Source of the DNA: an uncultured Lachnospiraceae bacterium | Lineage (GTDB): Bacteria > Bacillota > Clostridia > Lachnospirales > Lachnospiraceae | Reading direction: 5' to 3' | Assembly: GCA_910587765.1 (NCBI GenBank) | Contig: CAJUNR010000003.1 | Span: 80,155-144,154 of the forward strand | DNA: 64,000 bases | Part shown: piece by piece, positions 7,228 to 16,295 of the stretch | How the letters are laid out: each line of letters begins with the position of its first letter | How positions within the stretch are numbered: the first letter of the stretch is position 1 | The notes under the pieces: model-generated | The model's input: the letters and a program-made list of their open reading frames with translations, nothing else | What the model was told of the DNA's origin: nothing | The model's database searches: none | Position numbers and translations under genes: made by a program

Positions 7228-10200
7228 ATGTATCATTGCCATACTCGTTTTTATTTTACAGGTTACCATTGCAGTGCATTTGATATGATCAGGGAAATGT
7301 CCCCGTTGGAGCATTTCACACACGAGTTTATGGAGAGCGTGGAGCCAGAGAGAGAGCCGGCGGCCGGAGCGGATGTGATCATTGCGAATCTGCAGGATAC
7401 GGATGCGAAGGAGAGGGTTCGCGTGCTGCTGGAGGAGAAAGGAAGCGGGACGGAACTGATTGTGCTTGCGGACCGGGAGCAGATTCTGGCTTTGCGGGAA
7501 CAACTGGGAGCGTTCCATGATTTGTGGACCATGCCCATGTCGGACGAGGAGGTCCGTTTTCGCTTCCTGCGGTGGCAGCAGAACTGCAGGGTCGGCAAGG
7601 AGTACTGGGAGACCAGTCATTTTCTGGATGCGACGATCAACAATATCCCGAATCTGATCTGGTATAAGGACAAGAACGGCATTCACGAGAAGGTGAACGA
7701 CAGCTTCTGCCAGACCGTTAATAAAACCAGAGAGCAGGTTCAGGGCAGGGGTCACGCATATATCTGGAATGTGGAGCAGGATGATCCGGCCTGTATCGAG
7801 TCGGAACGGATCGTGATGACGGAACAGAGGACCTGCGTGTCGGAGGAGACCGTACAGACCGGGGACGGCGTACGGCTTTTGACGACCTATAAAACGCCGT
7901 TGTATGATCTTGACGGGAGCGTTATGGGAACGGTGGGCATTGGGATCGACATCACGCAGGAACGCACCTATGAGCGGGAGCTGATGAAGAAGAACCGCTC
8001 GCTTGAGACGATTTTCACGTCCATGGACTGCGGAGTGATGACCCATTCCCTGGACGGCTCCGAGATTTTCAGTGTAAACCGGGCCGCTTTGAAAATCCTC
8101 GGTTACGATTCGCTGGAGGAGCTGGCTGCGGACGGGTTTGACATGGTGGCGGAGTCGGTTGTGGATGAGGATAAGGAGCGGTTGCGTGACTATATCCGCT
8201 CCCTGAAGAGAAAAGGCGACAGCGTCAGCATGGAGTACCGCGTACGCCACAGAAACGGAGAAGTCCTCCATGTGATGGGAAATGTCAAGCTGCTTGAGGA
8301 AAACGGAGAACTGTTCTATCAGCGCTTCCTTCTGGACTGCACGGCGCAGAAGCTGCAGGAAAAGAAGAACGCGCGGCGGCAGATGGAACTGATTCATGCG
8401 CTGAGCATTGAATACGATCTGGTCTGCTTCTTTGATCTGGATACCGGGCAGGGGTTGCCGCTTCGCCTGGATGACGGCGATCATATGTTCGGTAATATTT
8501 TTGTCGGCAGTATCACGCTGGAAGAGAGCATGGAGCGTTATATACAGACCTTTGTCTACGAGGAGGACAGAGAGATGCTGTACCGCGCCGCTTCCCCGGA
8601 CACTCTGCGCCGGGAGTTGGCGGAGAAAAGGATGTATTCGGTGAATTACCGTATTCTGAAAGACGGTGAGATGGAATATTATCAGATGAAGGCGGTGCAG
8701 TCCGGCGAGTGGGAGGACAGCCGCGGCATCGTCCTCGGATTCTGCAGCGTGGATAAGGAGATCCGCAGGGAGATGGAACAGAAGAATCTTCTCGAGGACG
8801 CTCTGCTGCAGGCAAACAGAGCCAATAAGGCCAAAAGCACCTTCCTCTCCAATATGTCCCACGACATCCGTACGCCGATGAACGCGATTGTCGGGTTTAC
8901 CGCTCTGGCCATCGCTCATATTGACCGGAAGGAGCAGGTGGAGGAATACCTGAAGAAGATCATGACTTCCGGCAACCATCTGTTGAGCCTGATCAACGAC
9001 GTGCTGGATATGAGCCGCATCGAGAGCGGTAAGATGCATCTGGAAGAAAAGCCCTGCCGTCTGCCGGATATTCTTCATGGCCTGCGCAACATTGTGCAGG
9101 CGGATGTTCATGCGAAGCAGCTGGAGCTGTACATAGATACGGTGGATGTCATGGACGAAGACATCTACTGCGACAAGCTGCGTCTGAATCAGGTGCTTCT
9201 GAATCTGCTCAGTAACTGCGTCAAGTACACCGGCGCGGGCGGGATGATCAGTATGCGGATTACGGAGAAGGCCGGCGCGCCCGCCGGTTACGCCAACTAT
9301 GAGTTTTCCATCAGGGATACGGGAATCGGCATGAGCGAAGAGTTTGTGGCGCATATTTTTGAGCCGTTTGAGCGCGAGAAGAGCACGACGGTCAGCGGTA
9401 TCCAGGGAACCGGTCTGGGAATGGCGATCACCAAGAATATCGTGGATATGATGAACGGCTCCATCTCGGTGAAGAGCAGGGAGGGAGCGGGAACCGAGTT
9501 TACCGTTTGCTTTACGTTCCGGCTGAATCTGGATGTGGAAGAGCCGAGGGATGTTCCGCAGCTTCGGAATCTGAGGGCGCTGGTCGTGGACGACGATTTC
9601 AATACGTGCGACAGCGTGTCCTATATGCTGCAGCAGATCGGCATGCGCGCGGAGTGGACGCTGTCCGGCAAGGAAGCGGTGCTGCGGACCCGGCAGGCCG
9701 TCATGCGGGGGAATGCCTACAGCGTGTATATCATCGACTGGATGTTGCCCGACATGAACGGGATCGAGGTTACCCGGAGAATCCGTAAGGAGATGGGCGA
9801 AGACGTATCGATCATTGTACTGACGGCGTATGACTGGGCGGATATCGAGGAAGAGGCTAAGGAAGCCGGCGTCACTGCTTTCTGCAGCAAGCCGCTGTTC
9901 TTCTCGGAGCTGCGCAACTGTCTGTATTCCATCGTCCACGCGGACGGTGACGGGGAGAAGACGGACCGGGAGGAACAGAAGATCCATGCGGGGCGGATTC
10001 TGCTGGCGGAGGACAATGAGCTGAATCAGGAGATTGCCTCGGAGATCCTGGGCGACGCCGGATTTACGACGGAGATCGCGGACAACGGACAGATTGCCGT
10101 CGATATGCTCAAGGCATCGGCGCCGGGGTACTATCAGCTTGTGCTGATGGACGTGCAGATGCCGGTGATGAACGGTTACGATGCGGTCAGACAGATCCGC

Positions 10201-10365
10201 AGCCTGGAGGATCCTGTGCTCTCGTCCATTCCGGTTCTGGCCATGACGGCGAACGCCTTTGAGGAGGATAAGCAGGAGGCGCTGCGGTGCGGGATGAACG
10301 GCCATATCGCGAAACCCATAGATATCGACAACTTGTTTGAGATGCTCCGGCAGGTGCTGAACTGA
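7228..10365 (+). CDS. Hybrid sensor histidine kinase with PAS domains and two receivers
   Basis: A 1045-residue cytoplasmic hybrid kinase. Residues about 1-120 form a divergent, possibly receiver-like domain; then PAS domains begin near residues 125 and 255 (and probably a third near 390). The dimerisation/phospho-acceptor box SHDIRTPMN holds H545, followed by a HATPase_c domain with the N box and GTGLGMAI glycine box. Two receivers follow, with phospho-acceptor Asp D837 (IIDWMLPDMNG) and D975 (LMDVQMPVMNG). No transmembrane segment or Hpt domain is present, so the last receiver may pass phosphate to a separate Hpt protein such as the one at 48.8 kb. ATG 7228 has GGAGG at 7214-7218. The neighbouring hemerythrin genes suggest an oxygen or redox input. 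Confidence 0.92.
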   Translation: MYHCHTRFYFTGYHCSAFDMIREMSPLEHFTHEFMESVEPEREPAAGADVIIANLQDTDAKERVRVLLEEKGSGTELIVLADREQILALREQLGAFHDLWTMPMSDEEVRFRFLRWQQNCRVGKEYWETSHFLDATINNIPNLIWYKDKNGIHEKVNDSFCQTVNKTREQVQGRGHAYIWNVEQDDPACIESERIVMTEQRTCVSEETVQTGDGVRLLTTYKTPLYDLDGSVMGTVGIGIDITQERTYERELMKKNRSLETIFTSMDCGVMTHSLDGSEIFSVNRAALKILGYDSLEELAADGFDMVAESVVDEDKERLRDYIRSLKRKGDSVSMEYRVRHRNGEVLHVMGNVKLLEENGELFYQRFLLDCTAQKLQEKKNARRQMELIHALSIEYDLVCFFDLDTGQGLPLRLDDGDHMFGNIFVGSITLEESMERYIQTFVYEEDREMLYRAASPDTLRRELAEKRMYSVNYRILKDGEMEYYQMKAVQSGEWEDSRGIVLGFCSVDKEIRREMEQKNLLEDALLQANRANKAKSTFLSNMSHDIRTPMNAIVGFTALAIAHIDRKEQVEEYLKKIMTSGNHLLSLINDVLDMSRIESGKMHLEEKPCRLPDILHGLRNIVQADVHAKQLELYIDTVDVMDEDIYCDKLRLNQVLLNLLSNCVKYTGAGGMISMRITEKAGAPAGYANYEFSIRDTGIGMSEEFVAHIFEPFEREKSTTVSGIQGTGLGMAITKNIVDMMNGSISVKSREGAGTEFTVCFTFRLNLDVEEPRDVPQLRNLRALVVDDDFNTCDSVSYMLQQIGMRAEWTLSGKEAVLRTRQAVMRGNAYSVYIIDWMLPDMNGIEVTRRIRKEMGEDVSIIVLTAYDWADIEEEAKEAGVTAFCSKPLFFSELRNCLYSIVHADGDGEKTDREEQKIHAGRILLAEDNELNQEIASEILGDAGFTTEIADNGQIAVDMLKASAPGYYQLVLMDVQMPVMNGYDAVRQIRSLEDPVLSSIPVLAMTANAFEEDKQEALRCGMNGHIAKPIDIDNLFEMLRQVLN

Positions 10366-10509
10366 CCGGCCCGGTTTTTGCAGTTTCCCCTTTTTATTTT
10401 TCCTTTTCTCTGGTATACTGTTTCAGGTAAAAACGGCGGTTTTGCGGAACAGGCGGAGGAACCGGGGAAACTGCCATGGATATTTCTGGTAAAAGAAAGG
10501 ACTTCTATC

Positions 10510-10935
10510 ATGCTGAAAGAACAATGCCCGATCCTTCAATTTGCGGATCTGGGAGACGAGAGAGGAAAGCTGGTGGTCATTGAGGGCGGCAGTTCGATTC
10601 CTTTTGATATCCGGCGGGTTTTCTATATCTACGGTTCGGACGATACCGTGGTCCGCGGATGCCATGCCAACAGAGAGTCGGAATTTGTACTGATCAACGT
10701 TGCGGGGGAGAGCAAGGTCCGCATCAAGGACGGCGCAGAGGAAATCGTCGTCGAACTGAACAAGCCGATGATGGGGGTTTATCTGCCGAGGATGATCTGG
10801 AAAGAGATGTATGATTTCTCCCCGGATTCCGTATTGCTTGTGCTGGCAAGTACGCATTATGATTCTGAGGAATATATCAGGGATTTTGAAGTCTATCTGA
10901 GCGAAATAAACGCCGGCGGCAGCCGGAAGGAATGA
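10510..10935 (+). CDS. FdtA/QdtA-like dTDP-sugar 3,4-ketoisomerase (WxcM-like cupin)
   Basis: A 141-residue single-domain cupin. The sequence carries typical signatures of the WxcM-like / FdtA family: an early GDERGKLVVIE, then RRVFYIYG, RGCHANRE, and a central motif FVLINVAGESKV. These enzymes isomerise dTDP-4-keto-6-deoxyglucose to the 3-keto sugar on the way to amino- or deoxy-sugars. Start ATG 10510 has AAAGG just upstream. Its stop overlaps the start of the following membrane glycosyltransferase-like gene (ATGA), so the two are probably co-translated and may act together in surface glycan synthesis. No sugar aminotransferase lies nearby in this window. Confidence 0.8.
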   Translation: MLKEQCPILQFADLGDERGKLVVIEGGSSIPFDIRRVFYIYGSDDTVVRGCHANRESEFVLINVAGESKVRIKDGAEEIVVELNKPMMGVYLPRMIWKEMYDFSPDSVLLVLASTHYDSEEYIRDFEVYLSEINAGGSRKE

Positions 10936-12653
10936 AGATGGGCGCATGGTTTGAGAGGAAGAAAGGCTTCACCTGGAAGACGGCGTATCTGTTGCTGGCG
11001 CTTCTGGCCCTGTGTCTGGCGGCGCGGGCTTTCTGCGGGATCGACGCTACCGACGAATCGTTTTACTTCGCGTTGGCCAGACGGTTTGCGCAGGGCGATG
11101 CGATTCTGGCGGATGAATGGTTCCCGGCGCAGTTGATCGGGATCCTGCTGCTGCCGTTTTACCGGTTCTATGTCGGGCTTTTCGGGGGGCAGGAAGGGCT
11201 GATTCTGTGCACAAGACTGTGTTATGCGGCGTTCGCGGTTCTGACGGCGGCTTTTATGATGCACGTTTTTCGAAAAAGAGGAGAGCCGGCGTCCTTCGGC
11301 TGCCCGGCAGCCATGCTGTTCGCTGTCTATGCGCGGGCGGGAATCGCGAATTTTTCTTATTATAATCTCGGCCTGCTGTCGTTTCTTCTCGCTCTGCTGC
11401 TACTTCTGGACGGAAAGAGCGCACGGCGCCTCTGGACCCGGCAGATTCCGGCGGGGATCTGTTTGAGCGTTTCCGTTCTGTGTATGCCGTATATGGCGGT
11501 CGTCTTTGTGTGTATGGCCGCCGTTTATCTGTTCCGACGCAGAAGCCTGACGCCCGGAAAGGACGGCCTCTGTTTTCTGCTGGGGATTTTCTGTTCTGCC
11601 GGGGTCTTTCTGCTGTTTTACGGCAGGGAGATTGCGGACGGGATCGGGAATCTTCCGTATCTGTTTATGGATCCGCTGCATCAGGGCGGCGTGCTTGAGA
11701 AAACGGCGGGCACCGCCGCGTATGTGCTGTTTACCTATCTGAAATTCACCTGGCCGCTGTATCTTTTTACCTTTGCGGCAGCGGCGGCGATCCGGTTTCG
11801 GCGGATACAGAACCGGAAGGTGCTCAGAGCCGCCAGAAGCCTTTTTTATCTGGAATTTTTCCTGCAGGCCATATATTCGAGAACTTTTTTTGAAGGCGGG
11901 ATCGTATGCGCCTTTCTTCTTCTCGCGCTGCAGATTCAGCTTGTCAACCGCGGTATCCGCGACCGGGAGCTGGAGTGGTATTTTTTGCTGCCGGGACTTC
12001 TGTTCGGTCTGGTCTGGAGCTACGGTTCGGATCTGGGAATGCGGGTGTTCAATATGGGGTTCTGTCTTGCGGACGTATGGGCGCTGAAGATTCTCGCGCT
12101 GGACGTACGGACGGAGGCGGAGCGTTTCCGGTATGCGATGAGACTGTCTGCAGCGGTGCTTTTTGCGGTTCTGCTGGCGAACCGTATGCTGGACGTCTAC
12201 CGGGAGAGTCCTGTCTGGGAACTTGATACGAGAGTCGCCTGCGGTTCCATGAAAGGGCTTTTCACTTCCGCAGAAAGAGCGCGGGAATATGAGGCGGTCG
12301 TGCAGGACCTGCGCCGGTACACCGAAGAGACCGACCGGCTCGTCGTCGGCGGCCTGAACCCATGGGTTTATCTGGAAGCGCCTGCCAGATGCGGCGCGTT
12401 TACGGTGTGGACGGTGGACTTTGAGGATGAGAGAAACTGGAACTATTATGAACAGTATCCCGAAAACCGCCCCACCGTCATCTACCTGCTTGACACGCAG
12501 CGGACGGTGTACGAAGGCTGGTCGTGGGGCTCCCACGGCAGCTCCACGCAGGGCGAAGGGCGCAGTCAGGCGGAAGGCTATCTGAAAGAATACCTGGAGG
12601 AGCATCCGCATGAAATCGTCCGCACGGAGACAGGAATTTTTTATCTTTTTTAA
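10932..12653 (+). CDS. Multi-pass membrane protein, GT-C glycosyltransferase-like
   Basis: A 573-residue integral membrane protein with about ten hydrophobic helices and a soluble C-terminal domain of about 170 residues. After the first helix, a loop carries CGIDATDESFY, resembling the acidic first extracellular loop of GT-C enzymes that use polyprenyl-phosphate sugars. I therefore suspect a lipid-linked sugar transferase or related enzyme, but I do not recognise a specific family. It overlaps the upstream ketoisomerase gene by four bases. The stop codon is immediately followed by a palindromic mobile element, which separates it from its terminator. Confidence 0.65.
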   Translation: MKMGAWFERKKGFTWKTAYLLLALLALCLAARAFCGIDATDESFYFALARRFAQGDAILADEWFPAQLIGILLLPFYRFYVGLFGGQEGLILCTRLCYAAFAVLTAAFMMHVFRKRGEPASFGCPAAMLFAVYARAGIANFSYYNLGLLSFLLALLLLLDGKSARRLWTRQIPAGICLSVSVLCMPYMAVVFVCMAAVYLFRRRSLTPGKDGLCFLLGIFCSAGVFLLFYGREIADGIGNLPYLFMDPLHQGGVLEKTAGTAAYVLFTYLKFTWPLYLFTFAAAAAIRFRRIQNRKVLRAARSLFYLEFFLQAIYSRTFFEGGIVCAFLLLALQIQLVNRGIRDRELEWYFLLPGLLFGLVWSYGSDLGMRVFNMGFCLADVWALKILALDVRTEAERFRYAMRLSAAVLFAVLLANRMLDVYRESPVWELDTRVACGSMKGLFTSAERAREYEAVVQDLRRYTEETDRLVVGGLNPWVYLEAPARCGAFTVWTVDFEDERNWNYYEQYPENRPTVIYLLDTQRTVYEGWSWGSHGSSTQGEGRSQAEGYLKEYLEEHPHEIVRTETGIFYLF

Positions 12654-12656
12654 ACC

Positions 12657-12851
12657 GTTGCTGTGCACACATACCGGTTTTCAGCTCGGTGCAGGCAGAT
12701 CATCCTGGAAACCCCATTGAGAGGCGCCGGTCCTTAGGCGCGGTTTTTTACGCGCCTTAGTACCGCTGCGTCCTCTCATTAAGCGCGAGCGGGGGTTGGA
12801 AGGATGATCTGCCTGCGCCGGGCGTCCGACAGCGTGAGTCTGAGCAGTAAC
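12657..12851 (+). mobile_element. Palindromic MITE-like element A (short form)
   Basis: A 195-base non-coding element starting GTTGCTGTGCACAC and ending TCTGAGCAGTAAC. Inside are nested complementary stems: GCAGGCAGATCATCC with GGATGATCTGCCTGC, and the inner hairpin AGGCGCG/CGCGCCT. It matches elements B, C and D in order and spacing, and has the same orientation as C. Flanks TTTTAAACC (12648-12656) and TTTTAATCA (12852-12860) share six leading bases, which may be a decayed target duplication. It sits between a stop codon and a terminator. Confidence 0.8.
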
Positions 12852-12866
12852 TTTTAATCAATTCGA

Positions 12867-12900
12867 CCGAAGGAGTTCGACATCCTTCGGTTGTTTTTTT
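12867..12900 (+). terminator. Intrinsic terminator downstream of element A
   Basis: Stem CCGAAGGA / TCCTTCGG with an eight-base loop, then TTGTTTTTTT. Probably the original terminator of the membrane protein gene, now displaced by the inserted element. The T-run may double as a weak -35 for the next gene (TTGTTT, 17 bases, TATACT at 12914-12919). Confidence 0.8.
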
Positions 12901-12958
12901 AATCGGAAATCGGTATACTGGAGGCTGTGGATGAGAGAGGGAAAGGAATCGGAGTCTT

Positions 12959-14401
12959 ATGCAAGAGCAAACGGATCGGAAGAGACATCGTTCGGCGCTG
13001 CCGGCGGCGCTGGGCGTCCTTCTGCTGGCCGCGGCTTCCGCTTACACGGGCGGACGGCTGTATTATCAGAATCATTTTCTGCCCGGGACGGAGATTGACC
13101 GGATTGATGTGTCCGGCCTGACCATAGAAGAGCTGAAAGGCAGGGCGGAGGAATATTTTCTGTGTGTTACGGAGCGCAGGACGGACGGCTCCTCTCTGGA
13201 GGAGGAGATCAAAGGGACGGAGATTTCTCTGACCTACGCTTCGGAGGAACCCCTGAAGAAACTGCTGAAAGCGCAGAAGAAATGGTTCTGGTTTCTGCCG
13301 CAGACGGAGACGCACCGGACAGAGGGGCTGATTTCGTGGGATGAAGGAAAGCTGCGGGAGCGGGTCGGCGCGCTGGCGGGATTTCAGGAAGGTTTTGCGG
13401 AGGCTCCGGCGGATGCGTACATAGCGGCGTACACACCGGAGACGGGTTTTACGATCGTGGAGGAAAGGCAGGGAAACGAGCTGGACCGGGAGAAGACGGA
13501 GGCGGCGGTGAGAAACGCGGTGGAAACGCTGGAAGAACGGCTGGATCTGGAAGCCGCCGGATGCTACAGAGTCCCTCAGGTGACATCGGAAGACGAGAAT
13601 CTTCGCGCGCTGCTCGGACAGCTCCGGTCGTATGGGGATCTGAAAATCACCTATCATTTCGGGGACAATACGGAGATTCTGGACGGCGATGTCATCAGCA
13701 GCTGGCTGAGAGTGGAGGACGGCGCGGTTTCACTGGACGAGAGCCAGGTGGAAGCCTTTGTAGTGTTGCTCAGGAAGCGTTACGATACGATTTTCCGTCC
13801 GCGCACGTTCATGACCAGCTACGGCGAAGAAATCCGGATTGAAGGCGGGGATTACGGCTGGTGGATGAATTATCCCCAGGAGATCCGGGAACTGACAGAA
13901 ATGATACAGAGGCGCGAGAGCGGGGAGCGCACGCCGGTTTACTATCAGACGGCGGACCGGTATGGCGGATCGGATTACGGCGATACTTATGTGGAGATCA
14001 ATCTGACGGCGCAGCATCTCTTCCTCTATAAAGACGGGGTGCTGCTTCTGGAATCCGATCTGGTATCCGGAAGTCTGGCCCGGGGAGACGATACGCCGCC
14101 CGGCGTCTACGGGATTACCTACAAGCAGAGGAACGCCGTCCTGACCAACGAGGATTACCGGACGCCGGTCTCGTGGTGGATGCCCTTTAACCGGAATATC
14201 GGTCTGCACGACGCCGGCTGGAGGCGCTCGTTCGGCGGCAGTATTTACAGGACGAACGGGTCCCACGGCTGCATCAACCTGCCGCCGTCCGCCGCGGAGG
14301 AAATCTACCAAAACGTCGAGAAGGGAACGGCGGTCATCTGTTATGAACTGCCCGGTACGGAACCGGAGACAGAGGAAGACGGGACGCCGTTTTCCAAGTA
14401 G
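12959..14401 (+). CDS. L,D-transpeptidase (YkuD) with PG-binding domains
   Basis: A 480-residue membrane-anchored cell-wall enzyme. One N-terminal helix (about residues 14-32) is followed by a long extracellular region resembling the PG_binding_4 type that precedes many YkuD domains in Firmicutes, and a C-terminal YkuD domain from about residue 340. The catalytic signature is complete: a conserved His in GLHDAGW, then SHGCINLP with the nucleophilic Cys. Such enzymes form 3-3 crosslinks or attach proteins to peptidoglycan. ATG 12959 follows AAAGGAATCGGAG. It ends directly before a fragment of the palindromic repeat family. Confidence 0.92.
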   Translation: MQEQTDRKRHRSALPAALGVLLLAAASAYTGGRLYYQNHFLPGTEIDRIDVSGLTIEELKGRAEEYFLCVTERRTDGSSLEEEIKGTEISLTYASEEPLKKLLKAQKKWFWFLPQTETHRTEGLISWDEGKLRERVGALAGFQEGFAEAPADAYIAAYTPETGFTIVEERQGNELDREKTEAAVRNAVETLEERLDLEAAGCYRVPQVTSEDENLRALLGQLRSYGDLKITYHFGDNTEILDGDVISSWLRVEDGAVSLDESQVEAFVVLLRKRYDTIFRPRTFMTSYGEEIRIEGGDYGWWMNYPQEIRELTEMIQRRESGERTPVYYQTADRYGGSDYGDTYVEINLTAQHLFLYKDGVLLLESDLVSGSLARGDDTPPGVYGITYKQRNAVLTNEDYRTPVSWWMPFNRNIGLHDAGWRRSFGGSIYRTNGSHGCINLPPSAAEEIYQNVEKGTAVICYELPGTEPETEEDGTPFSK

Positions 14402-14417
14402 AGCGGGGTCTGGAAGG
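14402..14417 (+). repeat. Fragment identical to the inner arm of the palindromic elements
   Basis: AGCGGGGTCTGGAAGG, right after the transpeptidase stop codon, is identical to an internal segment of elements B and C. It lies 13 bases before element B. It may be a relic of an earlier copy, or chance sequence used as a landing site. Confidence 0.4.
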
Positions 14418-14430
14418 CATCAGGATTCCA

Positions 14431-14661
14431 GTTACTTTTTACCTTACGCCACCCGGACGCCTGATACGGGCAGATCATCCTTCCAGACCCCGCTCGCGTT
14501 TATGCCCTATGGGTACTTAATGAAGGGACGCAGCGGTATTTATGCCCTTTGGGTACTAAGGCGCGAAAAGACCGCGCCTAAGGACCGGCGCCCTTCAATG
14601 GGTCTTTCAGGAAGATCTGCCCGTATCAGGCGTCCGGGTGCGAAGGGGGATAAAATGTAAC
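14431..14661 (+). mobile_element. Palindromic MITE-like element B (long form)
   Basis: A 231-base non-coding element in the reverse orientation to A and C. Ends are GTTACTTTTTACC and GGATAAAATGTAAC. Just inside, 26 bases at 14451-14476 are a perfect inverted repeat of 14613-14638 (ACCCGGACGCCTGATACGGG plus six). The centre has the hairpin AGGCGCG/CGCGCCT. Compared with A and D it carries two extra 17-base insertions, each reading TTTATGCCC-T-A/T-TGGGTAC (near 14499 and 14539). No target duplication is visible. Confidence 0.8.
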
Positions 14662-14716
14662 CGGGCAGATGCCGGGATTTATAAAAAAAATATAAAATGA
14701 TGGAAATGAAATGAAA

Positions 14717-14732
14717 ATTATGTTAACATAAT
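14717..14732. promoter_or_regulatory. Perfect 16-bp palindrome upstream of citrate synthase
   Basis: ATTATGTTAACATAAT is a perfect palindrome 31 bases before the citrate synthase start. Its position near the expected promoter/leader suggests an operator for a dimeric regulator. No named consensus is assigned. Confidence 0.5.
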
Positions 14733-14763
14733 GAATGTATGAAAAAAGGAAAGGGGGAAATGA

Positions 14764-16116
14764 ATGGGATATAACGAGAAATGTAAGGAATATACGGAGA
14801 AATACCGGACTCTGTGTCTGGAAAACGATACCATCTCCGATGAACTGTTCCGTGAGTTCGGTGTCAACCGAGGATTGAGAGACATCAACGGCAACGGCGT
14901 ACTGACCGGACTGACCAACATATCGAAGATCGAATCATTTCAGATGAAGGATGGGAAGAAGGTTCCCTGCGACGGAAAACTGTGGTACAGGGGCTATGAT
15001 GTGATGGAACTGGTGCGCAGTATCCCGGAGGACGGGTTCGGCTTTGAGAAGATCGCCTATCTGCTTCTGTTCGGCGAGCTGCCTTCCGCGGAGGAGGAGG
15101 CGCGGTTTGCGGAATTGATTGCCTACGGGAGGGAGCTGCCGACGAATTTCACCAGAGATGTGATCATGAAGGCTTCCAGCAAGGATATTATGAATTCCAT
15201 GACGAGGAGCATACTAACGCTTGCGTCCTACGACGAGCAGATGACTTCCAACGAGGTCGACAACGTCATCCGCCAGTGCCTGAATCTGATCAGCGTCTTT
15301 CCGATGCTGGCGGTCTACGGCTACCACGCGTACAACCACTATGAGCGGGATGAGAGCATGTACATACACAGGTCCAATCCGGAACTGTCTACGGCGGAAA
15401 ATCTGCTGATGATGCTGCGGCCGGACAAAAATTATACATTTCTGGAGGCCAGAGTGCTGGACGTGGCGCTGATTCTGCATATGGAGCACGGCGGAGGCAA
15501 CAATTCCACGTTTACGACCAGAGTCGTAACCTCTTCCGGCTCGGATACCTATTCGGCCATTGCGGCGGCCATGTCCTCGCTCAAGGGGCCAAAGCACGGC
15601 GGAGCGAACATCAAGGTGATGGAGATGATGAACGACATCCGCGCACATGTGCGGGATTATTCGGACCGGGAGGAAGTGAAAGCTTATCTGAGCAGAATCC
15701 TCGACGGAGAGGCGTTTGACGGCAAAGGGCTGATCTACGGCATGGGTCACGCGGTCTACTCTCTGTCCGATCCCCGCGAACGGGTGTTCAAAGGCTTTGT
15801 GGAGCGTCTGTCGGTGGAAAAACACCGGGAGAAGGATATGGAACTGTACAACAATATCGAGATGCTCGCGCCGGAGCTGATCGCCGGAAAGCGCAAGATC
15901 TATAAAGGCGTCAGTCCCAATGTGGACTTTTACAGCGGATTTGTGTACGAGATGCTGGGGATACCGGTGGAACTGTATACGCCGATCTTCGCGATCGCCA
16001 GAATTGTGGGCTGGAGCGCGCACCGGATTGAAGAAATTATCGGCATGAACAAGATCATCCGTCCCTCCTATAAGAGTGTGATGAAGGAGAGAGAACTGGT
16101 ATTACCTGAAAAATAA
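14764..16116 (+). CDS. gltA: Citrate synthase
   Basis: A 450-residue citrate synthase, condensing acetyl-CoA with oxaloacetate at the entry to the (probably incomplete) TCA branch leading to glutamate. The active-site residues are visible: His in LHMEHGGGNNS, His in GPKHGGAN, and Asp in SPNVDFYSG, plus GMGHAVY. ATG 14764 lies after AAAGGGGGAAA. The gene stands alone, with a palindromic candidate operator just upstream and a hairpin-rich region downstream. Length and motif spacing resemble those of the citrate synthases common in Clostridia. Confidence 0.95.
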   Translation: MGYNEKCKEYTEKYRTLCLENDTISDELFREFGVNRGLRDINGNGVLTGLTNISKIESFQMKDGKKVPCDGKLWYRGYDVMELVRSIPEDGFGFEKIAYLLLFGELPSAEEEARFAELIAYGRELPTNFTRDVIMKASSKDIMNSMTRSILTLASYDEQMTSNEVDNVIRQCLNLISVFPMLAVYGYHAYNHYERDESMYIHRSNPELSTAENLLMMLRPDKNYTFLEARVLDVALILHMEHGGGNNSTFTTRVVTSSGSDTYSAIAAAMSSLKGPKHGGANIKVMEMMNDIRAHVRDYSDREEVKAYLSRILDGEAFDGKGLIYGMGHAVYSLSDPRERVFKGFVERLSVEKHREKDMELYNNIEMLAPELIAGKRKIYKGVSPNVDFYSGFVYEMLGIPVELYTPIFAIARIVGWSAHRIEEIIGMNKIIRPSYKSVMKERELVLPEK

Positions 16117-16118
16117 AA

Positions 16119-16206
16119 ATCGGGCAGGGAAGATACTTTTTCCCTGCCCGCGCATCGGACGCCCGTCGGCTCTGCTGACAGTCTTCCTTTGGGCGTCCGT
16201 ATGCAT
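16119..16206 (-). repeat. Short double-hairpin repeat, copy 2 (reverse)
   Basis: Reverse-orientation homologue of 3841-3928. Hairpins: CGGGCAGGGAA / TTCCCTGCCCG (16121-16150) and CGGACGCCC / GGGCGTCCG (16157-16199), ending in GTATGCAT. Lies right after the citrate synthase stop, where the first hairpin could help terminate transcription. Confidence 0.75.
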
Positions 16207-16213
16207 AAAAAAT

Positions 16214-16278
16214 CGGGGGCTGTCCGCAACGGGCAGCCCCCGGCTTGTCCGGAAAGCGGGTGAAAGACCGCTTTCCGG
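16214..16278. terminator. Two strong hairpins between convergent genes
   Basis: CGGGGGCTGTCCG / CGGGCAGCCCCCG (16214-16242) and CCGGAAAGCGG / CCGCTTTCCGG (16249-16278). They separate citrate synthase from the convergent DUF3048 gene and likely terminate both; on the minus strand the first is followed by a T-rich stretch. Confidence 0.75.
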
Positions 16279-16295
16279 AGGGAATGATTCAGAAC

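Noticed and set aside
7168..10305. Long antisense open frame opposite the hybrid kinase
   Set aside because: It mirrors a clear kinase gene, has no ribosome site, and its His/Leu/Arg-rich composition is typical of a shadow frame of GC-rich coding DNA.
12657..12851. Element A considered as a simple bidirectional terminator or a tRNA-like RNA gene
   Set aside because: A separate terminator follows it, copies in both orientations occur elsewhere, and two copies carry target duplications, so a mobile element fits better. No anticodon or CCA-like end is present.
14343..14660. Short plus-strand frame across element B
   Set aside because: It starts inside the transpeptidase gene and runs through a palindromic repeat; the repeat has no conserved frame between copies.
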